22,071 nucleotides of DNA, taken from Ophiothrix spiculata. Taxonomy: Eukaryota; Echinodermata; Ophiuroidea; Amphilepidida; Ophiotrichidae. The stretch lies in the NCBI GenBank assembly GCA_000969725.1, contig JXSR01S005313.1; one strand, written 5' to 3'. This document shows positions 11,560-19,999 of this stretch, piece after piece; the stretch's first letter is position 1, and each line of letters opens with the position of its first letter. Made by a program: the position numbers and the translations under genes. The notes under the pieces were generated by a model. The model was not told the origin of the DNA and did not search any database. It saw only the letters and a program-made list of their open reading frames with translations.

Positions 11560-12987
11560 TTAACAAATTAAAATTCAAAACTGCAGTTTGCAGGTGTCCA
11601 TTGCTTGTTGCTAGCCCTCAATGTGAGACTGGCTTTAAGCATATGTTTTGGGTTGTTCTTTTTGCTTCTGCCCCGGCTTCTGCAATAAAACCAATTTGAC
11701 CTGGGGCTAACTTTACAGGAGGTTTGTGTTGGATGGTCACAAAATTGGCAGTAGAAACATTGGCCAAACACTGTGTTACTAACAAGCAGATTACATTCCC
11801 TGCCAGACACATTTGTGCCTACAGCAACATGATGACTGATTTAAACATGACATTATGGCATAAACAGGGGTAAATATGCAATAGCTAGGCTAAGTAGAAA
11901 GATGTTTTAGATATATAAGCATACCAGTAGACATAGATGCACTGCATGCATCAATTTTGGTGGTAAACAGTGGACATTTTACAAAATTTCAAGTGGTGTA
12001 TTATGTTACAATCCAATGGTAAATTCTTATCTGAAACTTTCATTGATTTTTATGTGTTTTTTTTTTTATCAGTTGCCCTGTTTTTAAAATGGGCTTTTTT
12101 TCTGGTGGTAATTTATGTATGCATACTTAAAGTCATGAGCATATACATGGTTCATCACCACCTTGAAAATATACACTCGCATGGGAAACTATAGCATAAC
12201 ACGTTCACGAATTAAACCCACAATTTCATCAAAACTTTTGAAGGTGAGATTCAGTGATGTAAGTGAGTTTTACATTTGGACCAAGCAAACCCATCCAACA
12301 TTGAAGAACTGAAGAATATTGCTTTTGGCACACTGTTTCTTAACAAGCAGGTTGCATTCTCTGCCAGACACATTTGTGCCTACAGCAACATGAAGACTGG
12401 TTTAAACATGACATTATGGCATAAACAGGGGTAAATATGCAATAGCTAGGCTACGTAGAGAGATGTAATGGCAATATGATCATGTCAGTATAATTATTTA
12501 TGGGAAGTGGTGGACATTTTACCATATTCAGTGGTATGTACCTTGCAATCCAATTGTTAATCTTAAAAAATTCATTTTGATTTTCTGGATATTTTGTAGT
12601 CATTTGTCCCACAATCTACATTTTGTTATAAGTCAATATTCTTAACTTTTGTAATTATTAGATTGATTGATGTTAGTTAGTTTTAAAATTGGACCAAGGA
12701 AACACACCCAGAATTGAAGAATATTGGATATTAGGCATTGTATTACTAGCAAGCAGGTTGCATTCCCTGCCAGAAATGTGCCTACATCAATATCACCACT
12801 GGTTTAAATATGACATTATATCATAAACAGGGATAATGCTATCACTAGACTGTATTGAACCATACATAAGCAAGTTAATCACAGTAACACATGCACCAAA
12901 TTTTAGATAAAGATAGATACTTTGGCATATTCAGCTACATTTTGGTGGTATGTCACAACATTAGGTAAAAATACTAGTTCAACTTAA

Positions 12988-13719
12988 GGTGGTATTAAAG
13001 GCAAAATGAAGTTGCTCTGACTGAGATAAATATAGGTCTGGTGCAGAGAGCTAAGCAAAAAAGACTTGACAAATTGTGCTCATTAATATTAATTTTTGCC
13101 AATATTTTTCCAATATTTTATGAATAAACCTTCATACTACTTTTACCTTTAGTAATCTTAACTTGAAACTTTCCTAATGTGTTTCTATGACTTAAAACTT
13201 TAATGTATGATTTACCCACCCATCTAATTTGCATATTTGCATAATTAATTAGCTTTTTGTATAACTTAAATGTATGATTTACCCACCCATCTAATTTGCA
13301 TATTTGCATAATTAATTAGCTTTTTGTATAATGCTCATTAATTATGCAAATATGCAAATTAGATGGGTAGGTAAATCATATGTTAATTTTTAGGCCATAC
13401 TAACACATTGGCAAAGTTTCAAGTTAAAATTATGTAAAATAAAAATAGTATGAAGGTTTATTCATAAGATATTGGTAAAATATTGGCAAATATGAATACT
13501 AATGAGCACATAAAGCCAATATTGCTCATTAACTTTATCAATATATTGGCAAAAATGATAGAAAACAAAGAATTACAATCAAGCATATCTTGGCAACCGT
13601 ATGTCTGATTTCCTTCAAACAAAGACCATTTTGCTCAGTGTTTTAAGCTTTACTTGATCAATGTAATCAGTGCCTCTAAATGCAGTTTCTAATTTCCAGA
13701 AACATCCTTTCGATCCACC
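12988..13719. mobile_element. TTAA-flanked element, 732 bp, with internal hairpin
   Basis: TTAA lies at both borders (12984-12987 and 13720-13723). The ends read inward as GGTGGTATTAAAGG and GGTGGATCGAAAGG. Inside is a second, much longer palindrome (about 13075-13511). The element falls between the fourth and fifth units of the surrounding array, and subtracting it restores a normal unit spacing. It is non-coding. A piggyBac-like origin is inferred from the TTAA target only. Confidence 0.65.
13075..13511. repeat. Long internal palindrome with a perfect 63-bp tandem duplication in one arm
   Basis: The arms start at TGTGCTCATTAATATT and finish at its near-complement AATACTAATGAGCACA, and match over roughly 180 bp with scattered differences. 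The left arm contains two identical 63-bp copies (13202-13264 and 13269-13331, period 67). The second copy pairs with 13334-13383 across a loop of only about a dozen bases. Each copy holds two adjoining octamers, ATTTGCATATTTGCAT. Confidence 0.85.
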
Positions 13720-14270
13720 TTAAGTGATGAATATTTGCAAAGTTTTCAAGTAAATAACTGCTTTAGTTTTTATTTATGGAAACTTGAAACTTGCCAAGTG
13801 GGGTTTCTAAAGTTAAGAATTCACATTCTAAACTTAATGCTTTAAAGCATTAAAAATCATTAAAATCTAATCGTTTTGATACCAAGAGCCTGTTTTCTTC
13901 GTTTTCATTTTTGTTTTCACTTTCTTATTTTGGACTTTGAGATTTTAGTTGGACTAAGCACACAAATACAGAATGAGAATGCTATATGAAATACCACTGA
14001 AGAATACTAACAAGCAAATTGCATTCCCTCGCAGACACAGTTGTGCCTAAAGCAACATGATGACTGGTGTAAATATGAAATTATATCAAAAACAGGGGTA
14101 ATGAAATGTCTAGACCATGATATAGGGAGATGTACAGGCTGGATAATGGCAATATATACAAAGTTAGAAGTAGGCCAAATGGGAGTATCAACATTTGCGC
14201 TAAATAACCATATCTGCAACACAGACAATTCATAGGCAAATGATAATTATCAGAAGATGTGTGTATGTAA

Positions 14271-14659
14271 GGCCAAAAGAAAAAAATTGTTTGGTTGTCC
14301 TCCACAACCTTTTTTTTTAGCAAGTGCAGGCGGGCAGATTTTTTTTATGGATTTTTTTTTCAAATGGAAGTCAAAGCTACACCAAATATGGCCTCTATAA
14401 AGATGCAAATAAGTCTACTGTACCAAAAAATCTCTTTATACAAGTTTAAAAGCAGTATTAAAATGTAAACAAAATGAAAACAAAAACTTGAAATTTTTTT
14501 CAAAAGATCAAAATTCTCAAAGAAAAAAGAAAAAAACACCTTTTTTTTTTGGAAATCCGAAAATTAGTTGCGATATACTTGTGTACAGTAAAAACTTTTT
14601 CCCCGTTTTGATAAATATAGGCGGGCGGTGGAGGACAACCAAACAACATTGTTTCGGCC
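14271..14659. mobile_element. PIF/Harbinger-like MITE, 389 bp
   Basis: TAA flanks both ends (14268-14270 and 14660-14662). The inverted termini are GGCCAAAAGAAAAAAATTG followed by TTTGGTTGTCCTCCAC on the left. On the right, read inward, they are GGCCGAAACAATGTTG followed by TTTGGTTGTCCTCCAC. A 3-bp TWA target and GGCC termini are usual for PIF/Harbinger elements. There is no coding frame. Confidence 0.75.
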
Positions 14660-14964
14660 TAATCTAAAGCTTTGTAAAAATCATTACTTGTTTTTTGTTT
14701 TTTTGAATACTGAAAGGTTGCTTGCCTCCCCATGTGCATAGGGTATTTTGTGCAAATCACAACTGAAAACAAGTCACTCATGAAGAGATATTTGTTGCAA
14801 TACATCCTAAGGTCTTATTGTGCCTCTTTCCACAGAAACTATTTTAAGATCAAATCGATAGATGGTTCAAAATCGGAAAGAGTGCGCTAGTAGTCACTGA
14901 TATTTTTGTTGTCATTACTCTCTCAACCAGTACTGCTCTCAACTAATCATTAAGCTCACTGTAA

Positions 14965-15225
14965 GGCTGAAAACATAGTAGCTAGGCCAAAATTTTTGCA
15001 ACCAAACATTTGGTCGTGAAGTCACCAAACATTTGCCATCGAATTTGAAGTATGAACAAGTAACAAACATTTGGTGCAATGTATACATGTGCAATCTAGG
15101 GCGAAATTTTATTTGGTCTCAACTCGGTGTTGAAGTTGTTTTATTTGGAGTCACTCGTCATTTTACATCACAACCATATGTTTTATAGCAAAATTTTTGT
15201 TTGGAAGCCTACTATATTTTCACCC
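14965..15225 (-). mobile_element. CRE-bearing palindromic MITE, copy 2 (inverted)
   Basis: The reverse complement aligns along its whole length with 10935-11196, sharing long blocks such as AATGACGAGTGACTCCAAA and CAACTTCAACACCGAGTTGA. Its own ends are inverted repeats (GGCTGAAAACATAGTAG against GGGTGAAAATATAGTAG). The two TGACGTCA sites of copy 1 are changed here to TGAAGTCA and TGATGTAA. Flanks are TAA and TAG. Confidence 0.75.
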
Positions 15226-15227
15226 TA

Positions 15228-15554
15228 GCAAAAGGACAAACTTTCATATTAAGAAGTTTGTTTTGATGAGAAGATATCAAAAACATTCAAGGGCAGACAT
15301 CTATTTGCCTGATCTTAACTTCAACTTTGTCGTTGGGTTTTGAAAGTCGAAAATGTCAAATGGTTAACCGCTCCGTTTCCAATGAATCAGATTATAAAGA
15401 AATACAGTGAATCTGAGAACGCTACTATCAGTAATTGATACCATCATCAGCTGTTTTGCCAGCTTCTTTTTCTTCAAGAATATTAACCCACTCTTGAATT
15501 TATTAACAAACAAACAAGTCTTGATTAAGAGCTATGATATGAGAAGTCATGCGA
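15228..15554. other. Non-coding stretch
   Basis: No exon, repeat or RNA gene was recognised. Confidence 0.4.
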
Positions 15555-15564
15555 CTACAAATAA

Positions 15565-16035
15565 TTGATTTCGCTTCCATCCCATATAGTGCTTGCGTTA
15601 ATCAACTCTGCAGTTTCGTTTCGACATGAAATAAAACCATACATAAGCCTTGAAGAAACTACACATTGCGATGTTAGAGAAACAAAGAAAATAAAAGAAA
15701 ATACACAAGTAGAGAGAGAACAAGAGCGAGCAAGTGAACGATTCAGGGCCATTTTGAAATGCATGTGCCATTTGGAAGTTGAATTTACAAGAAAACTCGC
15801 CTTGGGAGTTAAGCTCATGTCATGCAATACACACTATTTCCGCACGAAGGCCGGTGCATGTCTTGGCAAAGAGGCCACTCACATGTGGTGCTCCATGCTT
15901 GTGAGTAGGACGGTTTCCTATTTAACTTCTTTTCTAGGGATGCTACTGACACCAAGGCAGGGTTTTTATTTCTCATTTTTTTCCAGGGGGTGTGGGTCAG
16001 TTCCAGTTGGTATTTGGGTAAATTTAATGGTTTAG
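15565..16035 (+). CDS. Unrecognised 156-codon open frame
   Basis: This is the longest single open frame in the window. I do not recognise a family. The middle (about residues 35-65) is charged and rich in Glu, Lys and Arg, and could be helical. Residues 60-115 contain several Cys. The C-terminal third is hydrophobic and followed by T-rich DNA. The DNA from 15740 to 15910 is GC-richer than the surroundings, and a good donor-like GTGAGT follows CTT at about 15899-15907, so a true exon, if any, may end there. Against a real gene: there is no domain, the start codon has no support, and a 36-bp segment in the frame (15665-15700) recurs at 16107-16142 next to a LINE tail, which suggests repeat-derived DNA. 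A minus-strand frame overlaps it. It could be a lineage-specific exon, part of a repeat, or chance. Confidence 0.15.
   Translation: MISLPSHIVLALINSAVSFRHEIKPYISLEETTHCDVRETKKIKENTQVEREQERASERFRAILKCMCHLEVEFTRKLALGVKLMSCNTHYFRTKAGACLGKEATHMWCSMLVSRTVSYLTSFLGMLLTPRQGFYFSFFSRGCGSVPVGIWVNLMV
15665..15700 (+). repeat. 36-bp perfect direct repeat, copy 1
   Basis: It begins ATTGCGATGTTAGAGAAAC and is identical over 36 bases to 16107-16142. The two copies are 442 bp apart in the same orientation. Confidence 0.9.
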
Positions 16036-16039
16036 TATT

Positions 16040-16298
16040 TAATGTTGTTGTTGATTGGTACCATTTTAAGCTCATTTCTCCCCGTATCTTTATGTACTAT
16101 ATGTATATTGCGATGTTAGAGAAACAAAGAAAATAAAAGAAATTATGGGTGCCATCTGCCACACGCTTTGCGTTTTTGATGGCATCCACATCTCTGTATA
16201 GACTTATGTAGTATAATTTTAAACTGTATCATTATAAATTATCATTGTCTATTATGTGAGATGAAAACAAATAAAGATTGATTGATTGATTGATTGAT
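16040..16298 (+). mobile_element. 3' end of a non-LTR retrotransposon (5'-truncated LINE)
   Basis: The block ends with a polyadenylation-type AATAAA (16270-16275) followed at once by a (GATT)n run to about 16298, the usual tail form of CR1/L2-like LINEs in invertebrates. A stem is possible upstream between GGTGCCATC (about 16148) and GATGGCATCC (about 16179), as seen in many LINE 3' ends. No reverse-transcriptase frame is present, so only the terminal untranslated part remains. The left boundary is uncertain. CR1/L2 affiliation is an inference from the tail. Confidence 0.55.
16107..16142 (+). repeat. 36-bp perfect direct repeat, copy 2
   Basis: Identical to 15665-15700. This copy lies inside the LINE-like 3' region, just before the GGTGCCATC stem. 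Confidence 0.9.
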
Positions 16299-16663
16299 AT
16301 TTAGTTCGGAAGGAATAATTTTGCAGATTCCAAGAGGTGAAAATTTGCATAAACAAATGCCTTGAATTTGTTATTATAATTGTCAGTTGTATAACACCAT
16401 TTTGTATCCTAAAATTAAATGCTTGTAATGTGCCTAATAGTAAAATTTGAAAAAAACAACCTAAGATATTATTTACAAGTACATTTAAAGTAAGGCAGCA
16501 CAATTGCATCTGTGAATTAGACAAAGTTATATAAGGCCAACATAATTGTTTGTCTTGCATTGCGCATTTATAAAACCATGCACATTTACTAATTGTTCTT
16601 CATTTATTTTATTCCATTCTCTTTGAAACAATTGCTTCAAAATCTTGACACATGAATAAAAAA
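16299..16663. other. AT-rich non-coding stretch
   Basis: A minus-strand 102-codon frame (16252-16560) includes the simple-repeat tail and shows no domain. No real gene is seen. Confidence 0.5.
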
Positions 16664-17063
16664 GTTTAAATACTAGTTCAAATATATATTGACATGAATT
16701 TTAAATTGGGCAACCACACAACATAATTGACAGTCAGCGAAAAAATCACTGACCATCCAGGATTCGAACCTGGGACCTTGGCATTACTAGTTCCACGCTC
16801 TACCAACTGAGCTAATGAGTCAGATTGGGAAGAGCTGTCGATCTTATATCTATTAAGGCCTTCAGTTCTAACCCTGTTCCTCTAACATCATCTCATCCAA
16901 GAAGCATAGAAAGAGGATTTGGAAATCAATTGCTAGTAATGCCAAGGTCCCAGGTTCAAATCCTGGATGGTCAGTGATTTTTTTTTTGCTGACTGTCAAT
17001 TATGTTGTGTGGTTGCCAAGTTTCAAAATTCATGTCAATATATATTTCACCACACGTTTAAAC
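16664..17063. repeat. 400-bp palindrome: two inverted SINE-like copies with tRNA heads
   Basis: The left arm (16664-16790) and right arm (16933-17063) are near-perfect reverse complements, separated by a 142-bp spacer. Each arm, read outward from the centre, contains the anticodon loop and 3' half of a tRNA-like sequence, a T run, then a shared body (GCTGACTGTCAATTATGTTG, then TGTGGTTGCC, then ATTCATGTCAATATATATTT). The left copy continues through the whole tRNA head on the minus strand. The right copy (plus strand) is cut off exactly in the anticodon loop at CTAGTAA. This fits two head-to-head copies of one tRNA-derived SINE, or an inverted duplication of a tRNA gene with its flank. Confidence 0.85.
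16750..16822 (-). tRNA. tRNA-Thr(AGT)-like gene or pseudogene
   Basis: Read on the minus strand, the parts are: acceptor TGACTCA, D-arm GCTC-AGTTGGTA-GAGC, anticodon loop CTAGTAA (anticodon AGT, Thr), variable AGGTC, T-arm CCAGG-TTCGAAT-CCTGG, and acceptor 3' strand ATGGTCA. The A box (TAGCTCAGTTGG) and B box (GGTTCGAATCC) are intact, and six T residues follow within about five bases, which fits Pol III termination. Weak points are two mismatches in the acceptor stem, one in the anticodon stem and one extra base between acceptor and D-arm. These, together with the inverted partial copy at 16933, make a SINE head or pseudogene as likely as a working tRNA. Confidence 0.45.
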
Positions 17064-17617
17064 ATATTCAAAAATTCAAATATCCTTTGTAGCTTGTGAT
17101 TTTTATTTGTCTGCTTTAGTGTTGAGCTTTGAGAAAAACAATTGATGTTGGCCTAATCTTAAAATTCAAATGGTTATCCCCCACCCTTGAATATTCTCAG
17201 TTGTGTAGTATGACTGTAGAATAAGGTATGCCAGACAAAGTGCCCATGCCTTACTACAAAATAAAACTCTCCTCTTCTCAGGGTCTAAGCAAGGAAACCT
17301 GATCCATTTTTGTTGGTACCATACCATCAAATCAACGAAGGTGAAGCTGCTTACTATTTCTATGACGTTAATATAGTTTTAAATTTCAATAAACATGTCA
17401 AAATAGTGGACAAAATGCAAAATGAATAAGTTAGAGTTCCTCTCCCTAAAGCCAATCGTGAATTTAAAATTGAAATCAAAGTATGGATTTGAATTGAATT
17501 TTAAAGGTGTACTAGGAAATTTTCAATGTTTGACTGTTTGCAACTCTTGAATTTATTGTGAAAAACAGAATCAACTGCAGAAGATCAGTGTTTAAAATGC
17601 TTAAAAGTATCTGTTGA
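17064..17617. other. Non-coding stretch
   Basis: No exon or repeat was identified with confidence. A TTTTAAAGGTGTACTAGGAAA segment near 17500 looks like one end of a transposon, but no partner end was found. Confidence 0.4.
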
Positions 17618-17927
17618 CAGACCCGTAGCCAGGAATTTTATTTTTAAGGGGATGCGGATTTTCAAAAAGTGGACCTTTTGGAGGAAAATTTTTCGTTTTG
17701 GTCAACCCTAAACTAATTGAAGTGGTTGTGACAAAGTGACAAGCAAAAAATAAAGTTTTCAGTTGTTTTTCAAACATTTTGTGTAGAATTTTATTTAAAA
17801 AAACCTACATTTACGTTTTTTGGTCCTTTGGGTTTCTTTTTCGGGACATTTATGGATTTTTTTGTGGACCTTTTTTGTTCATTTTCAAATTTTGGAAGTA
17901 CCCCCCCCCCTCTTGACTATGGGCCTG
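17618..17927. mobile_element. hAT-like MITE, 310 bp
   Basis: The ends are CAGACCCGTAGCCAGGA and, read inward from the right, CAGGCCCATAGTCAAGA, matching at 13 of 17 positions. The flanking octamers TCTGTTGA (17610-17617) and TCTGATGA (17928-17935) differ by one base and fit the 8-bp target duplication of hAT transposons, whose ends commonly start with CAG. The inside is T/G-rich with repeated GGACCTTTTGG-like blocks and a C10 run, and is non-coding. The sequence near 17700-17880 may contain internal inverted or direct echoes of GGACCTTTT. Confidence 0.7.
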
Positions 17928-18075
17928 TCTGATGAGGTTGAGATGTTGATTTAATCTCTTTCACTCTTTCAAATGAAAGGAGTAAACAACTTTGGTATAA
18001 TCATCGGATTGATTGAACACAAGAGTTTTGACAATATTGGTACTTGTGACTTTCATTTTATGTTTTGTTTTTTAG

Positions 18076-18187
18076 ATCATCATTAATATGAGTATTTTTC
18101 TCCTTTCTTTTTCATACTCTGCTGTGTCTTGTGGCTGTACCTATGACATTCCAACTCTCTACCCATCGCACCTCGGAATCAAAGCAG
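18076..18187 (+). CDS. Candidate internal exon of a membrane protein (possibly MFS-type transporter)
   Basis: A T-rich tract ends in TTTTTTAG at 18075. The reading frame has a stop that coincides with this TAG, so the exon would start at 18076. It is open for 37 codons and ends at GCAG|GTATGT, a strong donor (exon end 18187, outgoing phase 1). The peptide has a hydrophobic stretch (FLLSFSYSAVSCGC), then YDIPTLYPSHLGIKA. The Y-x2-P-x-LYPS pattern recalls the loop before TM11 of major facilitator transporters (consensus around ELYPT-x2-R), but Glu is replaced by Thr and the Arg is absent, so family assignment is tentative. The exon is GC-richer than its flanks. A hydrophobic exon at 21932 has a compatible phase. 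The frame also runs on past the donor to 18318 as T-rich hydrophobic sequence. No upstream partner exon was found. Confidence 0.4.
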
Positions 18188-18866
18188 GTATGTTAATTTT
18201 ATTTCTTGTGGTGATCCCAGTTTGCTACTTTTATCTCTATACGATTATAGCAATCCTTAGTCAACCCACATTACATCGATGGGGGATTATGATCAATTTC
18301 TATTGGTCGAGAGGCTGACGTAATAAAACATGCTTGGCGGGTGTTTTGAAAGTCGAGGCAGGTGACAAAAGGTGTTTAGTTCACAGTCACAGCTTTATTT
18401 GATTTTGTTTGAAATAATACATTAAGTTAAAAGATTGCTTTATAATTTTCTCTTCGAAAAATGCCAATGGAAATGGCATATCATGGCCTATATTGGTGTC
18501 TGTAGAGATGGGAAAATATTAAACTTCAAGATGGTACAGCTGTAAAATATAATGAGATTAAGCTTGATTTGGACGAAACTCAACTGGCCTGAGGCCTCAG
18601 ATGGGTAAGCTTTACATGTGCATAGCCTGTTTATCTAGTAAGTATTGTACAAATTAACATTGATTCTCTAGTTTAGGGTTTAGAATCGTGGACTCCTAAA
18701 TCGTCACCATTAGTATTTCATCGCACCTATACCGCGTCAAGTCATCAGAGTCTGAAGGATTCACCCTAATCATGCCCTATTTCGTCTAGTCACGCCCTCA
18801 TCCAACCCGGAAGCAGGCAGTGCTTGAACGAATGAAAGGTGCTCCCCAACATATGTGTGTTATTCG
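18188..18866. other. Probable intron sequence
   Basis: It starts with the GTATGT donor. A GC-richer patch at about 18710-18850 has no frame or repeat that could be recognised. Confidence 0.35.
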
Positions 18867-18917
18867 CGGCAAGCTCAAGTGAAATAGAAATTGTTTTAAT
18901 TTCGTTTGAGCTTGCCG
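18867..18917. repeat. Short strong hairpin
   Basis: CGGCAAGCTCAAGTGAAAT and ATTTCGTTTGAGCTTGCCG form a 19-bp stem with two mismatched positions and a loop of about 13 bases. The pairing extends outward by ATTCG/AATTC with one bulge. This could be a tiny fold-back element or a small-RNA precursor. Nothing shows transcription. Confidence 0.6.
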
Positions 18918-19205
18918 AATTAGAAATTAAGTCAAATTTCATCTAGAGGTCAATTTGCCTTGGAATGACCTTTGACAACCAAATTTGGTCAGCATGATCC
19001 TTGGCCAACTCACAACAATTTGCCAGGAGTTTAAAAGTGACCGGTCTGGTCAAAGGTCATCTGCAGGTCATGTTATTTAATAATGACCTTTAGCAACCAA
19101 ATTTGGTGAACATGATCCAAAATAACATACTGCTAGTTTCAAAGTGACCTGTCAGGTCAAAGGTCATATACAGGTCGTTTTATCAATGATGACCTATAAC
19201 AACTA

Positions 19206-19945
19206 CAGTGCAACCTCTTTTATCCGAACCTCATTTATACGGATTACTCTGTTATCCGGCTGAATAATTTCAAAGGAAAACATGTTTTGTCATTGCCTAT
19301 TATCATGATTTAATGCATTTGAAGGACATTTTTGTAATTTTTACCTTCAGAAAGTGCTTACACAGTTTATTCACACATTAATACCACTTCTCATTGATTA
19401 TTTTATGTTACACAATTTAAAGAGTTATATGTTATTAGGCAGATTTACACACAATTCTCTTATCCGAATTTTTCATTTATCCGGCCATTGTTTGGTCTTT
19501 CTTTCTTTCTTCCAATATTGTGCAACCTCATATGCTTGAGGATATGACGCACAGGCGGATTTTGAAGTCCAGAAATTGACCGAAGCGGGGTTGGGAACAG
19601 TCAAGGGGTACAATACCCTACTCTTACGAAACTGGCTGCGATTACATGTACAGGTATGACTCTTCTGTACATGGGACCGACGGCTTTACGTCCCCTCCGA
19701 AGGACGACGATCTCTCATGAAATATTTACCCAACTCTAAATACTTCATGTAAGGAGCGGAGTAGATCTAGAATATCTGCCCAATGCTGCCACTAAGTCAG
19801 ATAAACGTCTAAGCAAAGATTCCGAGATTCCATTCCGGCAAGTGCCCTCACCGGGAATCGAACCCGGGCCCAATGCGTGCAAGGCGAGATCGCTAACCAC
19901 TACACTACGGCGCCCCTTCATGTCCGGATAAAAGAGGTTGCACTG
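19206..19945. mobile_element. Pogo/Tigger-like MITE, 740 bp including a nested SINE
   Basis: The terminal inverted repeat CAGTGCAACCTCTTTTATCC followed by G is identical at both ends, and TA lies immediately outside each end (19204-19205 and 19946-19947). CAGTG-type ends with a TA target fit Tc1/mariner-pogo elements. TTATCCGAA/TTATCCGGC motifs recur at about 19218, 19251, 19459 and 19476. The neighbouring satellite units give the empty site: removing the element and one TA restores the repeat unit. It has no transposase frame. A SINE fills most of its right half. Confidence 0.85.
19545..19916 (-). mobile_element. tRNA-derived SINE inserted in the pogo-like MITE
   Basis: Read on the minus strand, the element starts with a tRNA-like head (19914 down to 19843) carrying a perfect A box (TAGTGTAGTGG) and B box (GGTTCGATTCC), with TGC at the anticodon position. 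The acceptor and anticodon stems no longer pair well, as is usual for SINE heads. A body of about 290 bp follows, with the block GGGGACGTAAAGCCGTCGG at about 19677-19695 and the inverted pair ATGTACAG / CTGTACAT around it. That block looks like a conserved central domain shared by several invertebrate SINE families, an attribution from memory. The 3' end is uncertain, and no target duplication was found. Confidence 0.75.
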
Positions 19946-19999
19946 TACATTTGATCACCATGATCCTTGGTCAACCAGCAATACTTTCTGCGTGTAGTG

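Larger units (their letters stand above)
10380..14260. repeat. Irregular tandem array of five units with a conserved ~105-bp core
   Basis: A core that runs from AACAAGCAG through TGCCAGACACATTTGTGCCT, ACAGCAAC, a TTTAAACATGACATTATG block and ends with AAACAGGGGTAA occurs at about 10495-10605, 11779-11885, 12340-12445, 12746-12840 and 14007-14115. The cores look 80-95% alike by eye. The sequence between cores is also related but much more diverged: TTGGACCAA and GAAGAATATT blocks lie upstream of most cores, and GTGGACATTTTAC and CAATCCAAT blocks lie downstream of the second and third. Core spacings are 1284, 561, 406 and 1261 bp. Removing the embedded transposons gives about 708, 561, 406 and 525. 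This is therefore segmental tandem duplication, not five independent insertions. Copy four has a short deletion inside its core. Confidence 0.8.
18950..19990. repeat. 118-bp satellite-like repeat, about 2.5 units, split by a transposon
   Basis: AATGACCTTTGACAACCAAA at 18964 recurs as AATGACCTTTAGCAACCAAA at 19082 and as GATGACCTATAACAACTA at 19188. The third unit resumes after the insertion at 19206-19945 with CATTTGATCACCATGATCC and TTGGTCAACC. Periods are 118 and 106 bp. Each unit contains two AGGTCA-type direct repeats spaced by one base, in opposite orientation. The best is AGGTCAAAGGTCA at 19154-19166. Confidence 0.85.

Noticed and set aside
11568-11812. Overlapping minus-strand frames with several Cys residues
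   Set aside because: They run through a repeat core, overlap each other in different frames and are not open in the other four copies.
11779-11885. Box C/D snoRNA in the array core (ATGATGA followed by CTGA)
   Set aside because: The C-like and D-like boxes are adjacent, not at opposite ends of a 70-100-nt RNA, and the motif is not kept in copies 1, 3 and 4.
18088-18318. Single-exon receptor fragment (the frame continues past the donor with a hydrophobic P...Y segment)
   Set aside because: No membrane segments before 18076 in frame, no further ones after the stop at 18318, and a strong GTATGT donor at 18188; the extra hydrophobic residues come from T-rich intron-like DNA.
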